Both the position numbers and the translations under genes were made by a program. Below, piece after piece: positions 57,729-64,000 of a stretch of DNA of 64,000 nt. The notes below the pieces were generated by a model. That model was given only the letters and a program-made list of their open reading frames with translations. It was not told the origin of the DNA and did not search any database. The stretch covers positions 1,405,001-1,469,000 of the forward strand of contig NZ_CP012602.1 in assembly GCF_001278805.1 (NCBI RefSeq), written 5' to 3'. This DNA is from Bacillus sp. FJAT-18017 (GTDB lineage Bacteria > Bacillota > Bacilli > Bacillales > Cytobacillaceae). Each line of letters starts with the position of its first letter. The stretch's first letter is position 1.

Positions 57729-57883
57729 TCTAGCTCCAGCGCCTATCGCCTAGCAAACTTCAGGTCTCCTTCCTACGATAAGTCATGCACGAATGCGCTT
57801 GTCGCTCTTCGTGATTCCTTTATCTCAGTCGAAGCCCCTCCAGTTTGTACGGCGATAACCAAGGCGCTTCCGCTTTTGTCTTT
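57729..57883. repeat. Dispersed intergenic repeat, copy 4
   Basis: CTAGCTCCAGCGCCTATCGCCTAGC ... GACCAAGGCGCTTCCGCTTTT. Compared with the copy at 27499, about 130 bp are missing exactly between two CTTTATC repeats, so the CCATCAGC hairpin module is absent. The rest of the gap to 58100 shows no other feature. Confidence 0.75.
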
Positions 57884-58117
57884 TTCCTATACGATAGTTT
57901 GTCGCCAGAAGGCAGTGTTCATAACGTCAATAATTGCCAGATGATTATAAAAAGGACATAAGAATGAAAGACTATTTATAGGATGATTTGATAAAAACCA
58001 GTAATGATAAGGGTTCATAATGGGAAGACAAGTTCTTTTCTTGAATGGAACGGCTTTATTGTGTTACAGTACCAAAAGGGCACCAATATTTATACATAGA
58101 AATTGGGGTGGCATGAA

Positions 58118-59047
58118 TTGACTACAGGCAATGAATATACACGCAAGCCGGAATGGCTGAAGATAAAATTGAATACGAATGAAAATTATACTGGGCTTAA
58201 AAAAATGATGCGCAGCAAAAACCTACATACAGTTTGCGAGGAAGCACGCTGCCCGAATATCCATGAATGCTGGGCTGTCAGACGTACAGCTACCTTTATG
58301 ATTCTTGGGGATGTTTGCACTCGTGCCTGCCGCTTCTGCGCAGTTAAGACAGGCCTTCCTACAGAACTGGATTTACAGGAACCAGAACGAGTTGCTGATT
58401 CTGTATTTCAAATGAATTTGAAACACGCTGTCATTACTGCGGTAGCGCGAGATGATTTGCGTGACGGAGGAGCAGCTGTTTTTGCCGAAACGGTTAGAGC
58501 GATCCGCCGCAAAAATCCGTTTACTAGCATTGAAGTTCTTCCTTCCGATATGGGTGGGGTTGAAGAAAATTTGAGAATGCTTATGGATGCACGCCCGGAT
58601 ATCCTGAACCATAATATTGAAACAGTCAGAAGGATGACCCCGAAAGTCCGCGCACGCGCAACCTACGATCGCTCACTCGAGTTCTTGCGCAGGGCGAAAG
58701 AAATGCAGCCGGATATCCCAACCAAATCCAGTCTGATGATTGGTGTCGGCGAAACATGGGATGAAATTCTTGAAGTAATGGATGACCTCCGCACCAATAA
58801 CGTCGATATCATGACTATCGGACAATACCTGCAGCCAACCAAAAAACATCTTAAGGTTGCAAAATATTATACTCCTGATGAATTCAACCAGCTTAAAGAG
58901 ATTGCCCTTTCAAAAGGCTTCAGCCACTGTGAGTCAGGCCCAATGGTCCGGTCTTCCTATCATGCGGATGAACAAGTCAACTCAGCCACAAAGGCAAGGG
59001 CTGCTCTTGCAGCGTCAGAAGCAAATAAAGAAGTACTAGAAGCATAA
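58118..59047 (+). CDS. lipA: Lipoyl synthase
   Basis: 309 residues from TTG 58118, 6 bp after GGGGTGG; the frame extends 5 codons to another TTG that overlaps this site. Radical SAM enzyme that inserts two sulfurs into octanoyl groups on GcvH and E2 proteins. Auxiliary cluster [12 protein letters not shown] near 45, radical SAM cluster CTRACRFC near 70, and [10 protein letters not shown] with the final Ser near 285. Confidence 0.96.
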   Translation: MTTGNEYTRKPEWLKIKLNTNENYTGLKKMMRSKNLHTVCEEARCPNIHECWAVRRTATFMILGDVCTRACRFCAVKTGLPTELDLQEPERVADSVFQMNLKHAVITAVARDDLRDGGAAVFAETVRAIRRKNPFTSIEVLPSDMGGVEENLRMLMDARPDILNHNIETVRRMTPKVRARATYDRSLEFLRRAKEMQPDIPTKSSLMIGVGETWDEILEVMDDLRTNNVDIMTIGQYLQPTKKHLKVAKYYTPDEFNQLKEIALSKGFSHCESGPMVRSSYHADEQVNSATKARAALAASEANKEVLEA

Positions 59048-59062
59048 GTTAAATTTTACAAT

Positions 59063-59096
59063 GGGTATCCGCGACTGCGGGTGCCTTTTATTTTTC
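59063..59096 (+). terminator. lipA terminator
   Basis: GGGTATCCGC / GCGGGTGCC arms with G-U pairs, then TTTTATTTTT. Confidence 0.8.
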
Positions 59097-59116
59097 ATAA
59101 AATCGGTCGACATAGA

Positions 59117-59148
59117 CAAAAAGGCGCCTGGCAAACACCAGACGCCTA
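59117..59148 (-). terminator. yutC terminator
   Basis: On the minus strand, AGGCGTCTGG / CCAGGCGCCT then TTTTTGTC. Confidence 0.8.
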
Positions 59149-59161
59149 GCAGCCAGCCTAC

Positions 59162-59800
59162 TTATTGTCCCATGTGGCGAAGTTCTTCTTTATCGTCCGG
59201 AGTCTCCCCATTTTCATTTTCGGATTCATTCATCCGCTTGCCTTGAGGAGATTTTTTCATCTCCTTAATAACGGCGGCAATGGCCGCATCCGAATTTTTA
59301 CTTGATGTATTTAAGCTAGACAGGGTTTCGATATCATTCATTAGCATTTTGTTATCCGATACATAAACGTGGAAAAAGCGGGGTACAAACGACATGGCGG
59401 TCCTTTTTACCTGATCTGCTGTTAATTCACGATTGTTTGTATCGGTTTCATATGCAATAAGGACTTCTTCATCGGTAACGAGGGTTACAACTTCATTGAC
59501 ATTCGGCAAGTCGGTACTTATCCTGCTGATGTGTCCGGCCAATTCCTGGCGATCAAGCGGCGCCTCATGATCGTTTTTCGCTGAACGGTCTCCCATAATC
59601 GGGCTTTTATAATGGCGTACAAAACCGAAACGCTGGCTTTTATCCGCTTTCTTTTCCTCGCCCTGGTCCAATACTTCGGCGCGGCGATTGTTTGTATACA
59701 TATGTGTGTTGTTCCCGTAACGGTCAGCACCAGCATTTTCTCCTCCACAGCCAGCAAGCAACAGGCCGCAAAGGGAAAGCACATACAGCTGCTTTTTCAT
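59162..59800 (-). CDS. yutC: YhcN/YlaJ-family sporulation lipoprotein (YutC-like)
   Basis: 212 residues from ATG 59800, 9 bp after GGAGG (the frame runs 42 codons upstream, no ribosome site). Lipobox LLLAGCGG near residue 16. The middle region LAGHISRISTDLPNVNEVVTLVTDEEVLIAYETD resembles the BON-like domain of YhcN/YlaJ lipoproteins found in spores. Convergent with lipA, as in B. subtilis. Confidence 0.88.
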   Translation of the reverse strand: MKKQLYVLSLCGLLLAGCGGENAGADRYGNNTHMYTNNRRAEVLDQGEEKKADKSQRFGFVRHYKSPIMGDRSAKNDHEAPLDRQELAGHISRISTDLPNVNEVVTLVTDEEVLIAYETDTNNRELTADQVKRTAMSFVPRFFHVYVSDNKMLMNDIETLSSLNTSSKNSDAAIAAVIKEMKKSPQGKRMNESENENGETPDDKEELRHMGQ

Positions 59801-59912
59801 GGCAACGCACCTCCTACCAGAAGTATTGCCAATCACAGGATTTTTTCTATTAGTAAAAGGATGGGAATCGGTTATAATGGAATAAAGATTTGCCCGTAAA
59901 TGAGGTGATAGA

Positions 59913-60188
59913 ATGGTCGTAGTCAATAATACAGCTTACGAAGTCGTTGAGGATTTCAGGGATGGATTCAACGAGGATGCGTTCAAGGAAAGGTACAGTG
60001 AAATCCTGGCAAGATATGATTACATTGTTGGTGACTGGGGGTATGGACAGCTTCGCTTGCGGGGCTTTTTCGATGACCAGAATCAGAAAGCTACTTTTGA
60101 TACAAAAATTAGTACATTGACCGAGTACTTATACGAATTCTGTAACTTCGGCTGTGCCTACTTCGTTGTGAAAAGAGTGAAGAAATAA
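59913..60188 (+). CDS. yutD: DUF1027 protein (YutD)
   Basis: 91 residues. VNNTAYEVVEDFRDGFNEDAFKERYSEILARYDYIVGDWGYGQLRLRGFFDD is the YutD core; C-terminal YEFCNFGCAYFVVKR has a paired Cys. GAGGTGATAGA before ATG. Function unknown. Confidence 0.9.
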   Translation: MVVVNNTAYEVVEDFRDGFNEDAFKERYSEILARYDYIVGDWGYGQLRLRGFFDDQNQKATFDTKISTLTEYLYEFCNFGCAYFVVKRVKK

Positions 60189-60237
60189 ACATCATGTGGG
60201 GTTTATTTTAGGTAACCGCCGTAAAACGTGAAAGTAA

Positions 60238-60275
60238 ATAGGGACAGCGTGGTCTAGGGGCTGTCCCTATTTTTG
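60238..60275. terminator. Bidirectional terminator between yutD and the DUF3055 gene
   Basis: AATAGGGACAGC / GCTGTCCCTATT arms flanked by A- and T-runs. Confidence 0.88.
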
Positions 60276-60288
60276 CAAAAGAAAAGTA

Positions 60289-60555
60289 TTAAATAAACTC
60301 AGACAGGAAGGACCTTAATTCTTCCGCATCGTCTTCCGATAGCTGAAAGGCGAATTCAAGATAGCCTTCCTCTTTCAAATCATCGTCTCCGATAATTGCA
60401 AACCTGCTCCCTTGCATATCAAGAACCAGCGTCTTGCCGAAGTGCCTGTCGGACTGAATCAAAGCCAGGTCGAATCGGGTGTTGTCGCCAACGAAGCTGA
60501 CAAACCTTGTCCTTGTCTGCTCGATATCATCATATAAGTAAAAACGCTCTGCCAT
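60289..60555 (-). CDS. DUF3055 (SAV0927-like) protein
   Basis: 88 residues. AERFYLYDDIEQTRTRFVSFVGDNTRFDLALIQSDRHFGKTLVLDMQGSRFAIIGDDDLKEEGYLEFAF matches the DUF3055 family by recognition; acidic protein (many D/E). AAGGAG before the ATG. Function unknown. Confidence 0.82.
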   Translation of the reverse strand: MAERFYLYDDIEQTRTRFVSFVGDNTRFDLALIQSDRHFGKTLVLDMQGSRFAIIGDDDLKEEGYLEFAFQLSEDDAEELRSFLSEFI

Positions 60556-60748
60556 GGGTATACTCCTTCAAAAAATGTTTTCTCTCTTCATCTTACCAAA
60601 ACATGAGAGTGATTTACACGAAAATGCCATTGGGAGATCTATAAGGTCAAGCCGACAAATTCTGTAAAAATTTGCCCTCGAAAAATCACGGTTTTTGCAA
60701 AATTGTGATACAATACTTAGGTAGGCACACCGGAGAGGGATGAAATGA

Positions 60749-62047
60749 ATGGTCCGTTTTTATGCGGCAAAAGCCAAACAGCTTTTGCAATGGGGAAAGA
60801 TTGTTTTGCCCCTTTCATCAATAAAGTTCTATCCTCCACAATTCGTTCTTCGGAACCCGGTTGTCCAGGGGGTTAAATTAGCCTTTAAAGATGGAAACGA
60901 AGCAGCAGTTATTGTTTTTAATATAAAAAACATCCGAGACATCGCAGAATATCTTGGACCAATACAGTTTCCGAAGTTTATGATGCGCTTTAAACAAATC
61001 TTCCGTCAGGCAATCGAGCTTGAGGTAGATAAAGACGATATTATTACCCTGCATGACTTTTTTGTGGACGGGATTTCCCTCTACTTAAAGGTAAGCCAGG
61101 ATCATGGAATTTCCTCAATCGAAACCCTCATGAGTACAGTCGCCAATGAGGCCAGAAAGACTCTGCATTCAGAGTTTGACGGTGTCAGCATGGTACTTGA
61201 GAATGGTTATATGTTTATTGAGAAGAACTCTTTTTCCATTCACGAGGCTGTCCAGAAGTCCCATAAACAGGCAGTAGCCATGGCCGAAAAGAGGATTGAC
61301 TCAGAATTTAATGAAATGGTTTTTGTGATGGGAAAAATCGTTTCACAAAAGGAAATTTTCCTGCTTGCCCAGCCCATAATTGATGTTGCAACAAAAGAAA
61401 TACGTGCCTGGGAGATGCTTACTCGTGGCCCGGCGGGAACCATGCTCGAAAATCCTTTAACACTATTTTCAGTAGCAAGGCAGACCGGAAAGCTGTATGA
61501 ACTTGAAATGGTCGTTTTTGAAAAAGCACTAAACCAAATTGCATCAATTGGCTGCAAGGATGATGTCTTCATTAATTTCACCCCGCTTACAATGGGGAAC
61601 AGCCGCTTTATCCGTGATGTAAAAAGACTGTTTCAAAACCATAAGACGATATCACCGAAACAAATTACTTTTGAAATAACTGAACGGGATTCGATTGAAG
61701 GGATGCGGGACTTTATCTATAACATCAAAGTCCTGCGCCTCATGGGCATCCGGATCGCTGTTGACGATACAGGCTCCGGCTATGCAAGCTTGAACACGAT
61801 TAGCGAAGTAATGCCTGATATTATTAAAATCGATCGTTCCGTCATTCAAAATATCGATAAGAATGCCGTAAAGGAATCAATGTTGAAGGGGCTGCTGCTT
61901 GTAGCGAAAGAGGCCGGCTCGCTTGTTGTTGCGGAAGGTATTGAAAATGAGGAAGAAGCTTCCGTCCTATCCCGCAATAATGTTGATCTCGCCCAGGGTT
62001 TCTTTTACGCCAAGCCAGCTATGCTGCCTAAAAAAATCGCAACATAG
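60749..62047 (+). CDS. EAL-domain c-di-GMP phosphodiesterase
   Basis: 432 residues. Residues about 50-190 form a GGDEF-like fold lacking a GGDEF motif, so no cyclase activity. The EAL domain has all key residues: EMLTRGP (Glu 222, EML in place of EAL), NFTP, EITERD, AVDDTGSGYASL, IKIDRS, VAEGIENEEE and AQGFFYAKP. Should hydrolyse c-di-GMP and so oppose the riboswitch-sensed signal at 8305-8391. GGAGAGGGATGA lies before ATG. Soluble, no membrane segment. Confidence 0.9.
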   Translation: MVRFYAAKAKQLLQWGKIVLPLSSIKFYPPQFVLRNPVVQGVKLAFKDGNEAAVIVFNIKNIRDIAEYLGPIQFPKFMMRFKQIFRQAIELEVDKDDIITLHDFFVDGISLYLKVSQDHGISSIETLMSTVANEARKTLHSEFDGVSMVLENGYMFIEKNSFSIHEAVQKSHKQAVAMAEKRIDSEFNEMVFVMGKIVSQKEIFLLAQPIIDVATKEIRAWEMLTRGPAGTMLENPLTLFSVARQTGKLYELEMVVFEKALNQIASIGCKDDVFINFTPLTMGNSRFIRDVKRLFQNHKTISPKQITFEITERDSIEGMRDFIYNIKVLRLMGIRIAVDDTGSGYASLNTISEVMPDIIKIDRSVIQNIDKNAVKESMLKGLLLVAKEAGSLVVAEGIENEEEASVLSRNNVDLAQGFFYAKPAMLPKKIAT

Positions 62048-62058
62048 GAAGTGGAATT

Positions 62059-62496
62059 ATGTATTTTGTAGACCGTGGATTAATGGAACAAAAACTCCAA
62101 TATATCGAACGCCAAACAACACTTTTCCGAAGCCGGGAAGAGTGGGAAACCGAGCTTGAACAAGCCGCGCTTGAACGGATTACACACATGCTTGCCGAGT
62201 CGGTCCTAGACGTTGGCAATGCTATGATTGATGGTTTCATCATGCGTGACCCTGGCAGCTACGAAGATATTATCGACATCCTTCTGGATGAAGAAGTTAT
62301 CGACAGTACTATAGCCGAAAGCATGAAAGTGCTAATTAGCCATAGAAAACAGCTTGTCCAGTTTTACACAGCCATCGACCACGAGACCATGGCCGCAGAC
62401 CTTACTAGAGTTCTCGGTGAAATTGAAGCCTTCCCTGCAAAGGTTAGGACATACCTCGCCAATGAACTAGGGCCCGTATCTGCTTTCGTAAACTAA
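62059..62496 (+). CDS. yutE: DUF86/HepT-like protein (YutE) with altered motif
   Basis: 145 residues, all-helical HepT-like fold. In HepT toxins the catalytic motif is RX4HXY; here the equivalent HRKQLVQFY reads RX4QXY, so ribonuclease function is probably lost. No MntA-type nucleotidyltransferase partner is adjacent. In B. subtilis a DUF86 protein (YutE) is in the same place. GGAAGTGG before ATG. Confidence 0.82.
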   Translation: MYFVDRGLMEQKLQYIERQTTLFRSREEWETELEQAALERITHMLAESVLDVGNAMIDGFIMRDPGSYEDIIDILLDEEVIDSTIAESMKVLISHRKQLVQFYTAIDHETMAADLTRVLGEIEAFPAKVRTYLANELGPVSAFVN

Positions 62497-62517
62497 ATTG
62501 GGAATATTGATTAAATG

Positions 62518-62545
62518 AGAGGCCGCCTAATAAGCGGTCTCTTTA
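62518..62545 (+). terminator. yutE terminator
   Basis: AGAGGCCGC / GCGGTCTCT arms and TTT. Confidence 0.82.
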
Positions 62546-62584
62546 CTTGAATAAGGGGGCAAGGACAATTTGCTTGTGGGCAAG

Positions 62585-62743
62585 TACCAAAATGTACTCG
62601 AAACCCAATTTCAAGGACATTTCACCCGTCAGGCATCACCAAAATGTACTTGAACATCAATTTGAAGGACATTTCATCTGGGGGTCGGCACCGAAATGTA
62701 CTCGAAGAGCTATTTCAAGGAAAAATCATTTGTAGGGCAGCAC
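62585..62743. repeat. 52-bp tandem array with AAATGTAC/ACATTTC arms
   Basis: AAATGTACT at 62590, 62642 and 62694, exactly 52 bp apart. Each unit contains ACATTTC about 28 bp later (AAGGACATTTC); the third diverges at that arm. Confidence 0.88.
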
Positions 62744-62747
62744 CTTA

Positions 62748-63003
62748 ATGAAGACGGGAACAGCCGTCAAAAAAGTGGTTAGCCGACCTTCATCTTGCTT
62801 ATGAAGACGGGAACAGCCGTCAAAAAAGTAGTTAGCCGGCCTTCATCTCGCTAATGAAGACGGGAACAGCCGTTAAAAAAGTGGTTAGCCAGCCTTCATC
62901 TTGCTTATGAAGACGGGAACAGCTGTTAAAATAGTGGTTAGCCTACCTTCATCTAATTTATGAGTGCGGGAACAGCCGCTAAATTCATCGTTAGCCCAAT
63001 GCT
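62748..63003. repeat. 53-bp tandem array, five copies
   Basis: ATGAAG (last: ATGAGT) at 62748, 62801, 62854, 62907 and 62960, exactly 53 bp apart. Nested arms: ATGAAG/CTTCAT outside and GACGG/CCGTC inside, with AAAAAGTGGTTAGCC between. A 46-bp hairpin plus 7-bp linker. No frame is open through it. It directly follows the previous array. Confidence 0.94.
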
Positions 63004-63103
63004 AAAGCGAGGAATCACCAGAAATCCTGCAGGGGCGTATCTCTTTTCAAATGGATTCTTTTAGGGCATGATAGGTTTTGACTAGTTTACAGGAGTGATT
63101 TTA

Positions 63104-63868
63104 ATGAAAACGTATAAAGGTTATCTGATAGATCTTGATGGAACAATGTATAAAGGCTCAGAGAGGATTGAGGCTGCCTCCGGGTTTATTCAACGGCTTC
63201 AGGCAAAGGGGATTCCTTATCTTTTTGTAACAAATAACTCAACGCGCACACCGGCTCAGGTTGCCGAAAAGCTTAGAAGCTTTGATATACCGGCGGAGGA
63301 GTCACAGGTGTTTACAACCAGCCAGGCAACCGCAAATTATATTTATAATCAAAAACAGGATGCATCTGTTTATGTAATTGGCGAGGAGGGCCTAATTACT
63401 GCTTTCGAGGAAAAAGGAATTCGATTTGCAGGTGAGGATGCCGATTATGTTGTTTCAGGACTTGACCGCGAAATCACCTATGAAAAGCTTGCTGTTGGCT
63501 GCCTTGCAGTCCGGAATGGAGCTATCTTTATATCAACAAATGGCGATATTGCCATTCCGACGGAACGCGGTATGATGCCTGGAAACGGCTCACTGACTTC
63601 AGTAATCGCTGTTTCAACACAAACGACACCGATATTCATTGGAAAGCCTGAGCCAATCATCATGGAACAAGCATTAAAAGTGCTTGGTGTGGCAAAAGAG
63701 GACACCCTGATGGTTGGGGATTATTATGATACTGACATTATGGCGGGAATCAATGCCGGAATGGATACCCTGCTCGTCCATACAGGCGTAACGACAAGGC
63801 AGATGGCTGAAGGCTACGAAACAAAGCCAACGTATGCAGTCGATTCGCTTGACGAATGGGAAGTATAG
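63104..63868 (+). CDS. yutF: NagD-like HAD phosphatase (YutF)
   Basis: 254 residues from ATG 63104, 8 bp after AGGAG. HAD motif I YLIDLDGTMYKG at residues 6-17, VTNNSTRT near 45, KPEPIIME near 182 and motif IV MVGDYYDTDIMAG near 205; C2B cap between. Soluble phosphatase for small phosphorylated metabolites (UMP or sugar phosphates in related enzymes). Confidence 0.93.
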   Translation: MKTYKGYLIDLDGTMYKGSERIEAASGFIQRLQAKGIPYLFVTNNSTRTPAQVAEKLRSFDIPAEESQVFTTSQATANYIYNQKQDASVYVIGEEGLITAFEEKGIRFAGEDADYVVSGLDREITYEKLAVGCLAVRNGAIFISTNGDIAIPTERGMMPGNGSLTSVIAVSTQTTPIFIGKPEPIIMEQALKVLGVAKEDTLMVGDYYDTDIMAGINAGMDTLLVHTGVTTRQMAEGYETKPTYAVDSLDEWEV

Positions 63869-63870
63869 GG

Positions 63871-63907
63871 AAAAGGCCGCCTCTGGTAACGAGGCGACCT
63901 TTTTTTG
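63871..63907 (+). terminator. yutF terminator
   Basis: AAAGGCCGCCTC / GAGGCGACCTTT arms and TTTTTT. Confidence 0.88.
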
Positions 63908-63929
63908 CAGAAAAAATGTTTAATGGTTA

Positions 63930-64000
63930 TTATTCCACGTTTTCAGCTCTATGGGCAAGCCGGCTTGATGCGGCAGCTGCGACGGCACCGACGATGTCAT
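63930..64000 (-). CDS. C-terminal end of an unidentified gene
   Basis: On the minus strand the frame ends DIVGAVAAAASSRLAHRAENVE then TAA TAA. Only 22-23 residues are in the window; Ala-rich with a Gly, perhaps the end of an NAD-binding or membrane protein. Too short to name. Confidence 0.5.
   Translation of the reverse strand, partial: DIVGAVAAAASSRLAHRAENVE

Overview
The window comes from a low-to-mid GC Gram-positive, spore-forming Bacillaceae bacterium (Bacillus / Mesobacillus-like). The evidence is strong Shine-Dalgarno sites, GTG/TTG starts, SAM-I and c-di-GMP riboswitches, sporulation genes (LytH, a YhcN/YlaJ lipoprotein), a ComK homologue, and a long block in the same gene order as the Bacillus subtilis yus-metNPQ-yurZ-suf-yun-lipA-yut region. 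I made the species-level guess by recognition only, not by search.

The left part (1 to about 31 kb) is mostly accessory metabolism. 1-1541 is the end of a galactonate (dgo) operon. 1799-6520 is a LacI-type regulator with galK-galE-galT (Leloir pathway). 7409-10801 holds a ComK-family competence factor, a c-di-GMP-I riboswitch controlling a 54-residue protein, an orphan membrane protein and a polysaccharide deacetylase. 11822-20516 is a nucleoside and pseudouridine scavenging island: psuG, a PsuK-like kinase, a CNT transporter, a YczE-like membrane protein, two nucleoside hydrolases and ribokinase. It includes an HTH-PfkB protein that has lost its catalytic Asp and is probably the regulator. 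21050-27372 is a sugar ABC transporter with a GH2 glycosidase and a ROK repressor. 27755-31658 carries an ankyrin-repeat protein, an ADP-ribosylglycohydrolase, a DUF5946 protein, an AEC transporter and a small membrane protein.

The right part (about 32 to 64 kb) is a conserved core block. It runs HAD phosphatase, broken vanZ, yusI, gcvH, an IS256-family element, yusG, yusF, yusE, an MFS transporter, yusD, two SAM-I riboswitches in series, metNIQ, yurZ, sufCDSUB, yunF, yunE, yunD, yunC, an NSS transporter with its 35-residue MetS-type subunit, lytH, lipA, yutC, yutD, a DUF3055 gene, an EAL phosphodiesterase, yutE and yutF. Sulfur and methionine uptake, Fe-S assembly and lipoate synthesis lie close together (metNIQ, suf, lipA, gcvH).

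The most unusual structure is in the gaps of this core block. At least six intergenic tandem arrays have different sequences but nearly the same period (52-53 bp), and each unit carries an inverted repeat. A seventh array has a 21-bp period, and a 131-bp array lies at 31.7-32.2 kb. One 52-bp array is interrupted by the IS256-family element; removing the element and one 8-bp target duplication restores the array exactly in phase. A separate dispersed repeat (start CTAGCTCCAGCGCC, end GGCGCTTGCGCTTTT) occurs in four gaps with internal-module differences.
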